This document shows, in pieces, positions 15,134 to 22,621 of a stretch of DNA of 64,000 nucleotides (position 1 is its first letter; each line of letters begins with the position of its first letter). Origin of the DNA: Pseudomonas frederiksbergensis (GTDB taxonomy: Bacteria > Pseudomonadota > Gammaproteobacteria > Pseudomonadales > Pseudomonadaceae); contig NZ_CP017886.1 of assembly GCF_001874645.1 (NCBI RefSeq), positions 496,001 through 560,000 of the forward strand, read 5' to 3'. Below the pieces are notes generated by a model, which searched no databases, was not told the DNA's origin, and was given only the letters and a program-made list of their open reading frames with translations. The position numbers and the translations under genes are program-made.

Positions 15134-15236
15134 CTACGGGTCGCAAAGGGTCGCCACCGGCTATCCCTGAAAGGCACGAATCAACCCGAAGTGGACTTTC
15201 ACCAATCAAGCAATTCGATCATCCGCCCGAAAAACT

Positions 15237-16118
15237 TCACCCCAAGCCGTAGAACTTACCTAGCGCGGTCGCCAGCAGTGTTCCTGCTGTCGCCACACCG
15301 ACTTCCCAGCCACCCGAGGCTGCCAAGGTTACCATTTTGCCCATCCAGGCGCTGACACGCGGGCCAAAACCTTTGTCGGAACGAGGTTCTGGATCTTCCT
15401 GCACAGCGATTTCAAGCTCACGAATTTGGTCTTCATTGAGGCCTTTAGTAGTCAGATAGCGGGCCAATGATGAGAAATCAGACGGCGTGATTGTTTGGGT
15501 GTTGGTCTGGGTGACCGAGCTGTCTTGCACATTGCCCAGGATGCCTTGGAAATTTTCAATGCGGATGTTCTGACTTTGCATGGCCGTTTTCTTTTCGCTG
15601 GCGGAGAAGGAGAGCCCATCACCCAAAATCCCTTCACTCTCTAGAGATAGTGCCCACTCCAAGATACGGGTTCGGACGGTGTTGAGAATGGCTAACAGTT
15701 TATTGGCACCTACGACGCGTACTGGGCGAAGGGGCACAATGCTCTGTTGTAACGACATCAACATCCGCTCTTGGTCTGGAGTGAAGAAGGACACAATATG
15801 CCCTTGTTCTGGACCAGTTATAAGTTGATGAATTGACGCCACTGACTCGGTGATGTTGATTTCCGTGACCCTATCGTGCAACTGCTGTGGCACTAGGAAA
15901 GGCTGCAGTCCATGGTAAGGATTTTGCACCTGTAACTGACCGTGGATGACACGATAGTCAGGAAGCATCTCTCGCGATTTACCCGAATAGCCGTTGAGCT
16001 CGGCCATAATCCAGTCGCGAAACTCAGACAAGCCAAGCTTGGTCGCCACCATTAGCGACTTACGCAGCAACTCGCTGATGTCGTGGTCGCTACTCGACGC
16101 CAGTTCTTGAAGCTGCAT
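15237..16118 (-). CDS. AbiTii-domain protein, candidate phage-defence gene
   Basis: 293 aa from ATG 16118. Residues 1-60 show the AbiTii pattern: MQLQELASSSDHDISELLRK, ATKLGLSEFRDWIMAELNGY, then LPDYRVIHGQ and NPYHGLQPF. Residues about 175-215 include IRIENFQGILGNVQDSSVTQ, a short beta repeat often seen in this family. The C-terminus has a hydrophobic segment (GWEVGVATAGTLLATALGKF) that may insert in the membrane. A longer frame to 16163 begins at a TTG inside a hairpin and is less likely. AbiTii was named after abortive-infection systems; the mechanism is not established for this protein. Confidence 0.75.
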   Translation of the reverse strand: MQLQELASSSDHDISELLRKSLMVATKLGLSEFRDWIMAELNGYSGKSREMLPDYRVIHGQLQVQNPYHGLQPFLVPQQLHDRVTEINITESVASIHQLITGPEQGHIVSFFTPDQERMLMSLQQSIVPLRPVRVVGANKLLAILNTVRTRILEWALSLESEGILGDGLSFSASEKKTAMQSQNIRIENFQGILGNVQDSSVTQTNTQTITPSDFSSLARYLTTKGLNEDQIRELEIAVQEDPEPRSDKGFGPRVSAWMGKMVTLAASGGWEVGVATAGTLLATALGKFYGLG

Positions 16119-16412
16119 ATACGATAGGCCGAGACATACTGCGGCATTTCCCTCTGCGTGCAAGGGCGGCCCTTGCTATCGATTGATCACCGCCTGAAGC
16201 CGAGCATATCAGTGTGAATAGCCGCAAGGCATCATTCTAATTTCGGCACGAGACTGACAGGAAAGATCTTGGGCCAGTAATTCGTGCTGTCATTGGTATG
16301 GTTGCTCCGTCGATCCTCGATTCCAGCAATTCGTTGCGGTTGAATCCACACCCCAGAGCTGCCATTCGCTGACTCAGCCGCTCAGCGGCCACCATTATCT
16401 TGTGTAATCGAC

Positions 16413-16937
16413 TTAATGGGTCTCAAAAGAATTCCACTGATGGGTGTCTAGATCTACCGCGCAGTATGGCTCAAAAACATACAGTTCAAGAGCATTCTCG
16501 ATGGCTATAGCCGCAACTTGTAAGGAGCGTAAATAGACTTGCGCCTCCATGAATGAAGTGCCAAACAAAGGGTCTTCCATTGCCTCGGAGCGCGTTAGTT
16601 TAGCTATAGTCCGATCAGGATGCTTCGCCATAGCGATGCGAAATGCCAAGCTTGCATCGAAATGCGTCTTGCCGAAGACGTGCTGCCGAAGGCGACCAAT
16701 CACGCCTCTAGAAATGCCAACATAAATGGGAGAGTCTTTGTCTAGTAGAACGTAGCAGCCTGAGAAGTCCTGAGGTAGCCCGAAATTCTTGAGCAGTGTT
16801 TTAACACCTACACCTGGCTCTGCAAATACCTCCATCTCCCTCGGATCAGCCAAAGAGACCCGCATTCGGCTCATATGCGCCGGCAAGACAGTTGCAGCAA
16901 GCTCTTCAAATGTGTGCGGACATTCGTGTAATGGCAT
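16413..16937 (-). CDS. GIY-YIG nuclease-fold protein
   Basis: 174 aa. After an N-terminal helical region the core reads GCYVLLDKDSPIYVGISRGV then IGRLRQHVFG. This gives the GIY-like (GCYVL) and YIG-like (YVGIS) strands followed by the catalytic Arg helix. A Glu in SFMEAQVYL could be the metal ligand. The stand-alone fold and the place beside an AbiTii gene and an att site suggest a defence or mobility-related nuclease. Substrate unknown. Its neighbours on both sides are non-coding gaps of about 260-290 bp. Confidence 0.7.
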   Translation of the reverse strand: MPLHECPHTFEELAATVLPAHMSRMRVSLADPREMEVFAEPGVGVKTLLKNFGLPQDFSGCYVLLDKDSPIYVGISRGVIGRLRQHVFGKTHFDASLAFRIAMAKHPDRTIAKLTRSEAMEDPLFGTSFMEAQVYLRSLQVAAIAIENALELYVFEPYCAVDLDTHQWNSFETH

Positions 16938-17103
16938 TGGGTAATGACTGGCGATATGTGGTGGGCGTCAAAGGTAGCGCGAAGAGCTGATTCTAGACAA
17001 CCGATGCGGTGGAGGTGTCCTGGAGTACTTGAGCTGAAACGACGAATGACGGCCGATTGCAGCCTGCCATCACTCCGTTCACAGGTGCTCCCATCGTTCG
17101 CAG

Positions 17104-17133
17104 TTGCGGAACAATGCCCGAAAATTGCGGAAC
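17104..17133 (+). repeat. Paired direct repeats TTGCGGAAC beside tRNA-Cys att site
   Basis: TTGCGGAAC at 17104-17112 and 17125-17133, 21 bp apart, just inside the island's right end. Same core motif as the pairs at 5910-5940 and 6355-6432. Likely integrase arm-binding sites. Confidence 0.6.
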
Positions 17134-17156
17134 ACCTCATTTTCCTGAAGGCAATA

Positions 17157-17191
17157 AAAAACCCCGTAACTCGTTGAGCTACGGGGTTTTT
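17157..17191 (-). terminator. Terminator downstream of tRNA-Cys (bidirectional)
   Basis: AAAAACCCCGTA (17157-17168) pairs with TACGGGGTTTTT (17180-17191). It lies directly after the tRNA-Cys 3' end and is carried by the island, replacing the original terminator now stranded at 6229-6261. Confidence 0.85.
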
Positions 17192-17194
17192 AAG

Positions 17195-17244
17195 AGTGGA
17201 GGCCGAGGTCGGAATCGAACCGGCGTAGGTGGATTTGCAATCCA
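17195..17244. repeat. Right att repeat of island 2, inside tRNA-Cys
   Basis: 50 bp identical to 6268-6317. It forms the 3' half of the intact tRNA-Cys, so insertion regenerated a functional gene. Marks the right boundary of the 10.9-kb island. Confidence 0.9.
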
Positions 17245-17270
17245 CTGCATAACCATTTTGCTACTCGGCC
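17197..17270 (-). tRNA. tRNA-Cys(GCA)
   Basis: 74-nt cloverleaf on the minus strand with encoded CCA. It begins GGCCGAGTAGC, has anticodon loop around GCA (GATTGCAAATC), T-arm GGTTCGATTCC and acceptor CTCGGCC. Its 3' 48 nt lie within the att repeat. In many gamma-proteobacteria tRNA-Cys and tRNA-Leu are cotranscribed; here the island separates them by 11 kb. Confidence 0.95.
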
Positions 17271-17718
17271 TCAAACGTCCGATGCCTTAAAAACAACATC
17301 AAACGCATACAAACTGGAGAGGGAAACTGGATTGTTATCTATTTCCAACCCTTTGATATCTAAAGGGTTTTTCTCGTTCCTGAATCAGGAATGGACGCAA
17401 TTCTGGACGTGTTCGCCGGGCATGTCAAGGACGGGGAGAAAAAAATTCTATGCACGCTATCGAATGCGCTCTGCAACCCACCGATGGCGTTCCAGGGCAA
17501 TGTGTCCATGAGCATGACTACTGGATATTTCGCCATTCATACCTACGCTGATTCGCAAGAGGTCCAGGTTTCGGGCGGACTGCGATTGGGCCTGACTTGA
17601 GACTGTCACGAACGTGAATGAGAAACTCAGCGTGAACCAGACCATCACCAGGTGCCTGGCGGCCTGAGCTATTTACAAGGCGACCTGAATAAAATGTCTC
17701 AACCCATGGAGTAAAAAT
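17271..17718. other. Interval between tRNA-Cys and the DUF3313 gene
   Basis: About 450 bp. It should contain the tRNA-Cys promoter (minus strand) and the lipoprotein promoter. AACCCTTT/AAAGGGTT (17347-17369) followed by TTTC is a small plus-strand terminator-like hairpin. A 69-codon frame at 17391-17600 lacks a good ribosome site and any motif; I do not call it a gene. Confidence 0.45.
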
Positions 17719-18393
17719 ATGAACCTGTCCAGAAAGTTGCTTGTCGGTGTTGCCTTGACCAGCCTGCTGCTCAGCGGTTGCACTTCAAAAATTACCGAAA
17801 AAGAACAGTACTCAGGGTTTCTTTCCAACTACAACAACCTGCAAGAAGTGACCACCCCCAGCGGCGAGACAGCCATGCGTTGGGTCACCCCGTCCTGGAA
17901 CCCGAAAGCCTATGACACCGTAGCCTTCAAGCAACTGGAACTGTACCCGGCGCCCAAGCCCAATGAACGGGTCAACCGTCAGACCCTGGACCAGTTGCAA
18001 ACCTACATGACGGATAACGCCAAAAGCGTACTGAGCCAGAAGTACCGCGTGGTGCCCAATGTTCAGTCGGCCCCTGCCGGTTCGCGAGTCCTGGTCATAA
18101 GGGCCGCGATTACCGGGGTCAGCGCGTCCAACGAAGGCATGAAATGGTATGAGGTGGTTCCGGTCGCTGCCGTGGTCGGCGCGACTCAGGCGGCCAGCGG
18201 CCACCGCGACCAAGACACCGAGCTGTACCTCGAAGCCGAGATGGTTGACGCGAGCAATGGCCAAACCGTGGCCAAAGTCGTACGCAAGGTCTTTGGTAAA
18301 CAGTTGAAGAATGCAAGCCAGCAGGTTACCGCCAACGACTTCAAAGCAGCGATCCAGAAACTGAACAGCGACTTGCAGGCATTTCTGCGATAA
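17719..18393 (+). CDS. DUF3313-family lipoprotein
   Basis: 224 aa. Signal peptide with lipobox LLLSGC (Cys at about residue 21). The mature part has features of DUF3313: an early SGFLxNYxxL motif, W-x-x-P in the first third, then RAAITGVS and a Gly/Ala-rich stretch (VPVAAVVGATQAASGHRDQD) before TELYLEAEMVDASNGQTVA. Likely an outer-membrane-anchored lipoprotein facing the periplasm. Members are widespread and mostly uncharacterised. Monocistronic, followed by a hairpin shared with the convergent gene. Confidence 0.85.
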   Translation: MNLSRKLLVGVALTSLLLSGCTSKITEKEQYSGFLSNYNNLQEVTTPSGETAMRWVTPSWNPKAYDTVAFKQLELYPAPKPNERVNRQTLDQLQTYMTDNAKSVLSQKYRVVPNVQSAPAGSRVLVIRAAITGVSASNEGMKWYEVVPVAAVVGATQAASGHRDQDTELYLEAEMVDASNGQTVAKVVRKVFGKQLKNASQQVTANDFKAAIQKLNSDLQAFLR

Positions 18394-18407
18394 CAACAGG
18401 GTACAGG

Positions 18408-18436
18408 GCCGATTCAGCCCACAAGGCTGAGTCGGC
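18408..18436. terminator. Bidirectional hairpin between convergent genes
   Basis: GCCGATTCAGCC (18408-18419) pairs with GGCTGAGTCGGC (18425-18436), 12 bp with one G-T pair. No long T tract, but its place between two converging genes fits a terminator. Confidence 0.6.
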
Positions 18437-18441
18437 GGTCA

Positions 18442-19791
18442 TTACAGATACCAGCGGTACTCGCGCGCACTGATCTCCTGCAAGAAGGCCAGGTGGTCCT
18501 GGCGCTTGTTCTCGCAGTACACATCAACAAACTCCGCCCCCAAGCCCGCGCGCAGTTGTGGCTGATGCTGCATGGCGCGCACGGCTTCGAGCATTTCCAG
18601 CGGGAAATCGATCCCGCTGTTGCGGTCTTCATTGAGCGATGTGATTGGCTCCCGACCGGCTTCCAGCCCCTGCTCCAACCCCACCAGAATCGCCGCCAGA
18701 ACCAGATACGGGTTGGCATCCGCGCCTGCCAGGCGATGCTCGATGCGCAGATTTTTCGAATCCGAATCGGGAATCCGCACACACGCATCGCGATCCTCAA
18801 ATCCCCAGCTGGCACGTGTCGCCGCGTTCACCGTACCGCCCAAACGACGGAAGGCGTTCTGGTTCGGCGCGAAGATCGGCATGCAATGCGGTAACAGTTC
18901 CAGGCAGCCGGCTACCGCATGCCGCAGTGCTTGCTGCTGGTTGGCCGCCAGCAGGTTTTTACCCTCAGCGTCATAGAGGCTGACATGCACATGCATGCCG
19001 CTACCCGGATGCTGCAAGTAAGGCTTGGCCATGAAGCTGGCGCGGTAACCGTGCTTGAGCGCGACGCCACGGGTGCTACGGCAAAACAGCGCCGCCCAGT
19101 CGGCGGCACGCAGGCTGTCATCAAGGTGACCGAAATTGATCTCGAACTGACCTGGCCCAAGCTCGGCCGTGATCACCGTGGTATCGATGCCTTGCGCCCT
19201 CGCCACTTCGACCATTTCGTCGAGCACCGGCGAAAAACGCGACAGCCGCTCGATGTGCATGTTCGGTTGATCATCGGCATCGTCCGACAGCAGATCGCGG
19301 GGGTACTGCGGCTGCCCATCGCGCAGCTGTTTATCGAACAGATAGAACTCCAGCTCGAACGCCACCACCGGATGAATACCTTTACCACGCAACCGCTCCA
19401 GCACTTGCGCGAGGACCTCGCGTGGTTCGAAGACGATCGGCTTTTCAGTCCCATCCGAGGTTATCAGCATCTGACCCAGCGGCTTTGATTCCCAGCTCAC
19501 CGGCTTGAGCGTGCCTGGCACCAGGCGCCGCAGAGCGTCCGGGTCGCCGTCGTTAAAACAGTAGTCGCCGATTTTGAACAGCCCACCCTGCACGCCCAGT
19601 AATACGCAGTTCTGCGGCAACTTGAGTGCACTGCCGGCAGCCACCTTCTCAAGCATCTCTACCGGATAGCGTTTGCCGTAAAAATGCCCTGGAATATCCA
19701 GGGAAATCAGGTCGACATACCGCACCTCGGGGTAGCGTTGGCGAAAAGCACGAACTTCAGCCAGCAGATCAGAGCAGGCAGCATCCATCAT
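18442..19791 (-). CDS. Glutamine-synthetase-family ligase (gamma-glutamylpolyamine synthetase type)
   Basis: 449 aa. Type-III-like glutamine synthetase fold with ELEFYLF, ELGPGQFEINFGH, GSGMHVHVSL and RIEHRLAGADANPYLVLA, which carry metal-, ATP- and glutamate-binding residues. In Pseudomonas such paralogues (PuuA/PauA/SpuI group) gamma-glutamylate putrescine or other amines. AAGGA precedes ATG 19791. It is third in a leftward cluster after an FAD oxidase and an XRE-cupin regulator, the usual partners in gamma-glutamylated amine breakdown. The exact amine cannot be read from the sequence. Confidence 0.8.
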   Translation of the reverse strand: MMDAACSDLLAEVRAFRQRYPEVRYVDLISLDIPGHFYGKRYPVEMLEKVAAGSALKLPQNCVLLGVQGGLFKIGDYCFNDGDPDALRRLVPGTLKPVSWESKPLGQMLITSDGTEKPIVFEPREVLAQVLERLRGKGIHPVVAFELEFYLFDKQLRDGQPQYPRDLLSDDADDQPNMHIERLSRFSPVLDEMVEVARAQGIDTTVITAELGPGQFEINFGHLDDSLRAADWAALFCRSTRGVALKHGYRASFMAKPYLQHPGSGMHVHVSLYDAEGKNLLAANQQQALRHAVAGCLELLPHCMPIFAPNQNAFRRLGGTVNAATRASWGFEDRDACVRIPDSDSKNLRIEHRLAGADANPYLVLAAILVGLEQGLEAGREPITSLNEDRNSGIDFPLEMLEAVRAMQHQPQLRAGLGAEFVDVYCENKRQDHLAFLQEISAREYRWYL

Positions 19792-19811
19792 CGTTGTTCC
19801 TTTTGTTGTTA

Positions 19812-20369
19812 TCAGGTGTAAACCCAAAGCACTCGCGTGAGCTGGTCAGTGAGGTTGCCATAGCGACAACGCGTGTGACTGTCGAGCTGAAAACTGTCGC
19901 CGGCCTGTAAGGTGACCGGCTCATCGTCATCACCCAACCACAGCGTCAACGCGCCTTCCAGGACGTAGCCGCCCTGCTCCGAGCTGTCGCTCAAGTGCCG
20001 CTCGCCACTGCTGGCACCGGCCTCCAGTTGGCTTTCAAGCATCGAGAAGGAAGCCCTGATTTTCGGCGAGACCAGAATGTCGGTAATCCCGTTGGCGTAG
20101 TACAGCGTGCGGCGCTCATCCGGCCGGGTCACCCAAGGCAACACCTTGGGTTTCGGCAAGCTGTAAAAATAGGTGGTTGGCACCCCGAGGGTCTCACTGA
20201 TCGCGGTCAGGTCCGCCACGGTAGGCCGTGACAAGCCCCGTTCGACTTGCGAAAGGAAGCCGACCGAGCGGTCGATTTTGTCGGCCAGCTCCTTGAGGGT
20301 GCATTTCTTGTGCTTGCGCAGATCGTGGATAAGGATCGCTAACGCGGCGATTTCTTCTTGCTTGTTCAT
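19812..20369 (-). CDS. XRE-cupin transcription regulator (PuuR type)
   Basis: 185 aa. N-terminal HTH (TLKELADKIDRSVGFLSQVERG) and C-terminal cupin (SSEQGGYVLEGALTLWLGDD, VTLQAGDSFQL). This is the PuuR-like layout of repressors that sense amines or their gamma-glutamyl derivatives. It sits between the FAD oxidase and the synthetase genes with 20-25 bp gaps, so all three are probably one operon that it controls. The palindrome at 21694-21721 upstream of the operon is the obvious candidate operator. Confidence 0.85.
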   Translation of the reverse strand: MNKQEEIAALAILIHDLRKHKKCTLKELADKIDRSVGFLSQVERGLSRPTVADLTAISETLGVPTTYFYSLPKPKVLPWVTRPDERRTLYYANGITDILVSPKIRASFSMLESQLEAGASSGERHLSDSSEQGGYVLEGALTLWLGDDDEPVTLQAGDSFQLDSHTRCRYGNLTDQLTRVLWVYT

Positions 20370-20394
20370 GCCAGGAATTCCGAAAAATGCCTCA

Positions 20395-21696
20395 TCAAAT
20401 GCTGTCGCGCAGTCGGTACCAGGCCTTGCCGATGGCCTCCAAGGGCGCTGCCAGGTATTTACCGCCGGGAAAGCTGCCATTACTCAACCCCTGGTACAAG
20501 GTCAGCTCATCCGGCTGACCGAGAATCGCATCGGACACGGCGCGAGCCCCGGCCAGCGTGGGGAGCACACCATGCCCGGAATAGCCCTGTAGCCAGTAGA
20601 GGTCGCCGCGCCGACCAATGTCAGGGGTGCGTTTGAGGGTAAGGTCGATATGCCCGCCCCAGGAAAACTCCAACTCGACACCTTTGAGCTGCGGGAAAAC
20701 CCGTTCCAGATAGGGCCGTGTCGCGGCCGCGATGTCTTTGGGCATCCCACCCAGATAGGTGCAACCGCCACCGAACAACAAGCGGTTATCCGGTGTGCGA
20801 CGGAAATAATCGAGGACGAATTGGTTATCGGTGACGCAGACATTACTCGGCAGCAGCTCGGTGGCTTGCTCTGCGGTCAGCGGCGCGGTGGCCACCTGAT
20901 AAGTGCCCACCGGCAACACGCAGCTGGCAAGTTCCGGATCGAGTTGATCGAGATAGGCGTTGCAGGCCAGCACCAGGACATTTGCCCGAATGCACCCGCG
21001 CTCAGTGGTGACCACATACTGATCGCCTTCTTCGCGATAGCTCAGCGCTTTGCTCTGCTCGTAGATGCAGCCGCCAGCTCGCTCGATGGCGGCGGCCAGG
21101 CCGAGCGCCAGTTTCAGAGGGTTCAGATGCCCGCCTTCGGGGTCATAGAGCCCTGCCTGATAACGCTCACTGGCGACCCACTGCGGTAACTGCTCACGCG
21201 CTATGAATTGCAGGCCATCGTGGCCCCACTTGTGGCTGGCCTCGCGTTGCCACTCTGTCAGGAGACTGATCCGACGCGGCATGACCGACGTCCACAAGTG
21301 GCCGGGCCGATAATCGCAGTCGAAACCATGGCGCACGGGCAACTCGCGCAGCTCCTGCGCCGCCCAGCGCATGCCGTCCCACAAGCGCCGCGCGCGCTCA
21401 TAACCCAGCGCAGCCTCCAAGGGCGGCATGTCACACGACCAGCCGAGAATCGCCTGCCCACCATTGCGCCCCGAGGCAGCCCAGGCAACACGACTGGCTT
21501 CCAGTAATGTCACGCGCTTACCAGCCAAGGCCAGGCGCAAGGCCGTATGCAGACCACTGAAGCCAGCGCCGATGATCAGCACCTCGGCAGTGTGTTCACC
21601 TTCCAGTGCGGCTCGACCCAACAGGCGATCAGCGCAACTGTGGGCGTAATAGCTGGCGACATGCTGCGAGGACTGCTGAAACATTCGGGCATCCAT
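20395..21696 (-). CDS. FAD-dependent amine oxidoreductase (PuuB/OrdL type)
   Basis: 433 aa DAO-fold flavoenzyme. Rossmann motif VLIIGAGFSGLHTALRLALA near residue 40, then GRNGGQAILGW, and C-terminal GYSGHGVLPTLAGARAV for FAD and substrate binding. PuuB-like enzymes oxidise gamma-glutamylputrescine to an aldehyde, which matches the linked synthetase. Start is either ATG 21696 or ATG 21684; only the latter has a GGA seven bases before it, and the former is covered by the palindromic operator. First gene of the leftward operon. Confidence 0.82.
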   Translation of the reverse strand: MDARMFQQSSQHVASYYAHSCADRLLGRAALEGEHTAEVLIIGAGFSGLHTALRLALAGKRVTLLEASRVAWAASGRNGGQAILGWSCDMPPLEAALGYERARRLWDGMRWAAQELRELPVRHGFDCDYRPGHLWTSVMPRRISLLTEWQREASHKWGHDGLQFIAREQLPQWVASERYQAGLYDPEGGHLNPLKLALGLAAAIERAGGCIYEQSKALSYREEGDQYVVTTERGCIRANVLVLACNAYLDQLDPELASCVLPVGTYQVATAPLTAEQATELLPSNVCVTDNQFVLDYFRRTPDNRLLFGGGCTYLGGMPKDIAAATRPYLERVFPQLKGVELEFSWGGHIDLTLKRTPDIGRRGDLYWLQGYSGHGVLPTLAGARAVSDAILGQPDELTLYQGLSNGSFPGGKYLAAPLEAIGKAWYRLRDSI

Positions 21697-21721
21697 GAAA
21701 TTATGTTTTTATAATTTCATG
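21694..21721. promoter_or_regulatory. Palindromic operator at the start of the amine operon
   Basis: CATGAAATTAT (21694-21704) and ATAATTTCATG (21711-21721): perfect 11-bp arms, 6-bp spacer. It overlaps the first ATG of the oxidase gene. Likely binding site for the XRE-cupin regulator encoded within the same operon. Confidence 0.6.
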
Positions 21722-21797
21722 AAAAACTACAGAATAAATTTCACCAATGCAACACCCTGCCATCCCTCGCAGACCGGATGAGTGCGTTGGCAACCCT

Positions 21798-21872
21798 AAA
21801 AGATCGCAGCCTGCGGATTTGCGTACGGTTTCGACTGGTTGGCGTAGGAGCTGCCGCAGGCTGCGATCTTTT
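21798..21872. repeat. REP doublet (REPIN-like)
   Basis: AAAAGATCGCAGCCTGCGG (21798-21816) and its exact reverse complement (21854-21872) flank a short spacer; the second half contains GTAGGAGCTGCCG. Typical Pseudomonas REP pair between two minus-strand genes. Confidence 0.85.
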
Positions 21873-21886
21873 GGGGCAGACAGGCG

Positions 21887-22423
21887 TTATCCCCGCGTCA
21901 GCGTTTCAATCAATGTCGAATGTTCAGGAAACAGCTCACTGAGTCTGCGCCGACTACCCAATTGCATATCCGCAAAATCGAACCCTGGCGAAACGGCTTC
22001 ACTGATCAGGCCGTACGCTGCCGGTCCATCCATCAGTTGCGATGCCTTCCAGACACCGCCCGGCACGTGCAGTTGCAGGCACTGCCCGGCGCTGACGTCA
22101 TTGCCCATCAGCACGGTTTTCAATGTGCCATCCGGGTAGATGAGGAAGTACTGAATCGCATCGCCCACATGGTAGTAGTGAACGATGTCGGACTTGTTCA
22201 AATGAAAGTGGCCGACGGGAGACGTGCCCGTCAGCAGGTAATAGATCGAGGTCATCGCATAACGCCGACCACCTGCGGTCTCGACCATGGCCTGCTGATC
22301 AGACTGAAAGGTTCTGCGGTAAAAACCACCTTCCACATGAGGTTCCAGATCGAGTGCGGCCACGATGTCTTGAGCGCTGGGAGTCTGTTTGCCGGAGCTG
22401 CTATCAGTCATGTGAAAGGCCAT
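21887..22423 (-). CDS. DUF985-family cupin
   Basis: 178 aa (174 from ATG 22411). The core reads LEPHVEGGFYRRTFQS, SIYYLLTGTSPVGHFHLN, YHVGDAIQYFLIYPDG and GGVWKASQL, then VSPGFDFADMQLGSR, which is the DUF985 single-domain cupin. Members bind small molecules or metals and are largely uncharacterised. Neither possible start has a clear ribosome site. Stands alone between a REP doublet and a divergent reductase. Confidence 0.8.
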   Translation of the reverse strand: MAFHMTDSSSGKQTPSAQDIVAALDLEPHVEGGFYRRTFQSDQQAMVETAGGRRYAMTSIYYLLTGTSPVGHFHLNKSDIVHYYHVGDAIQYFLIYPDGTLKTVLMGNDVSAGQCLQLHVPGGVWKASQLMDGPAAYGLISEAVSPGFDFADMQLGSRRRLSELFPEHSTLIETLTRG

Positions 22424-22621
22424 CAGTCAGGTTGAATCATGACGTTTGCATAGCGTGTAACGGATCGCAAGCGATCCTGGGAGCCTTGACGAAGGGCTTC
22501 GATGGCCACTCGCTTTCACTGCTTTACTGTAAGAGTCGAGCCTGCCAAACGGGGCCGCAGTTTCACTTAATCTCCCTGCCGCTGCCGACGCCAACGGAAA
22601 ATCCCGCCCCGGAGAGTTGTC

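Noticed and set aside
17391..17600. 69-codon frame before the DUF3313 gene
   Set aside because: No ribosome site or recognisable motif.
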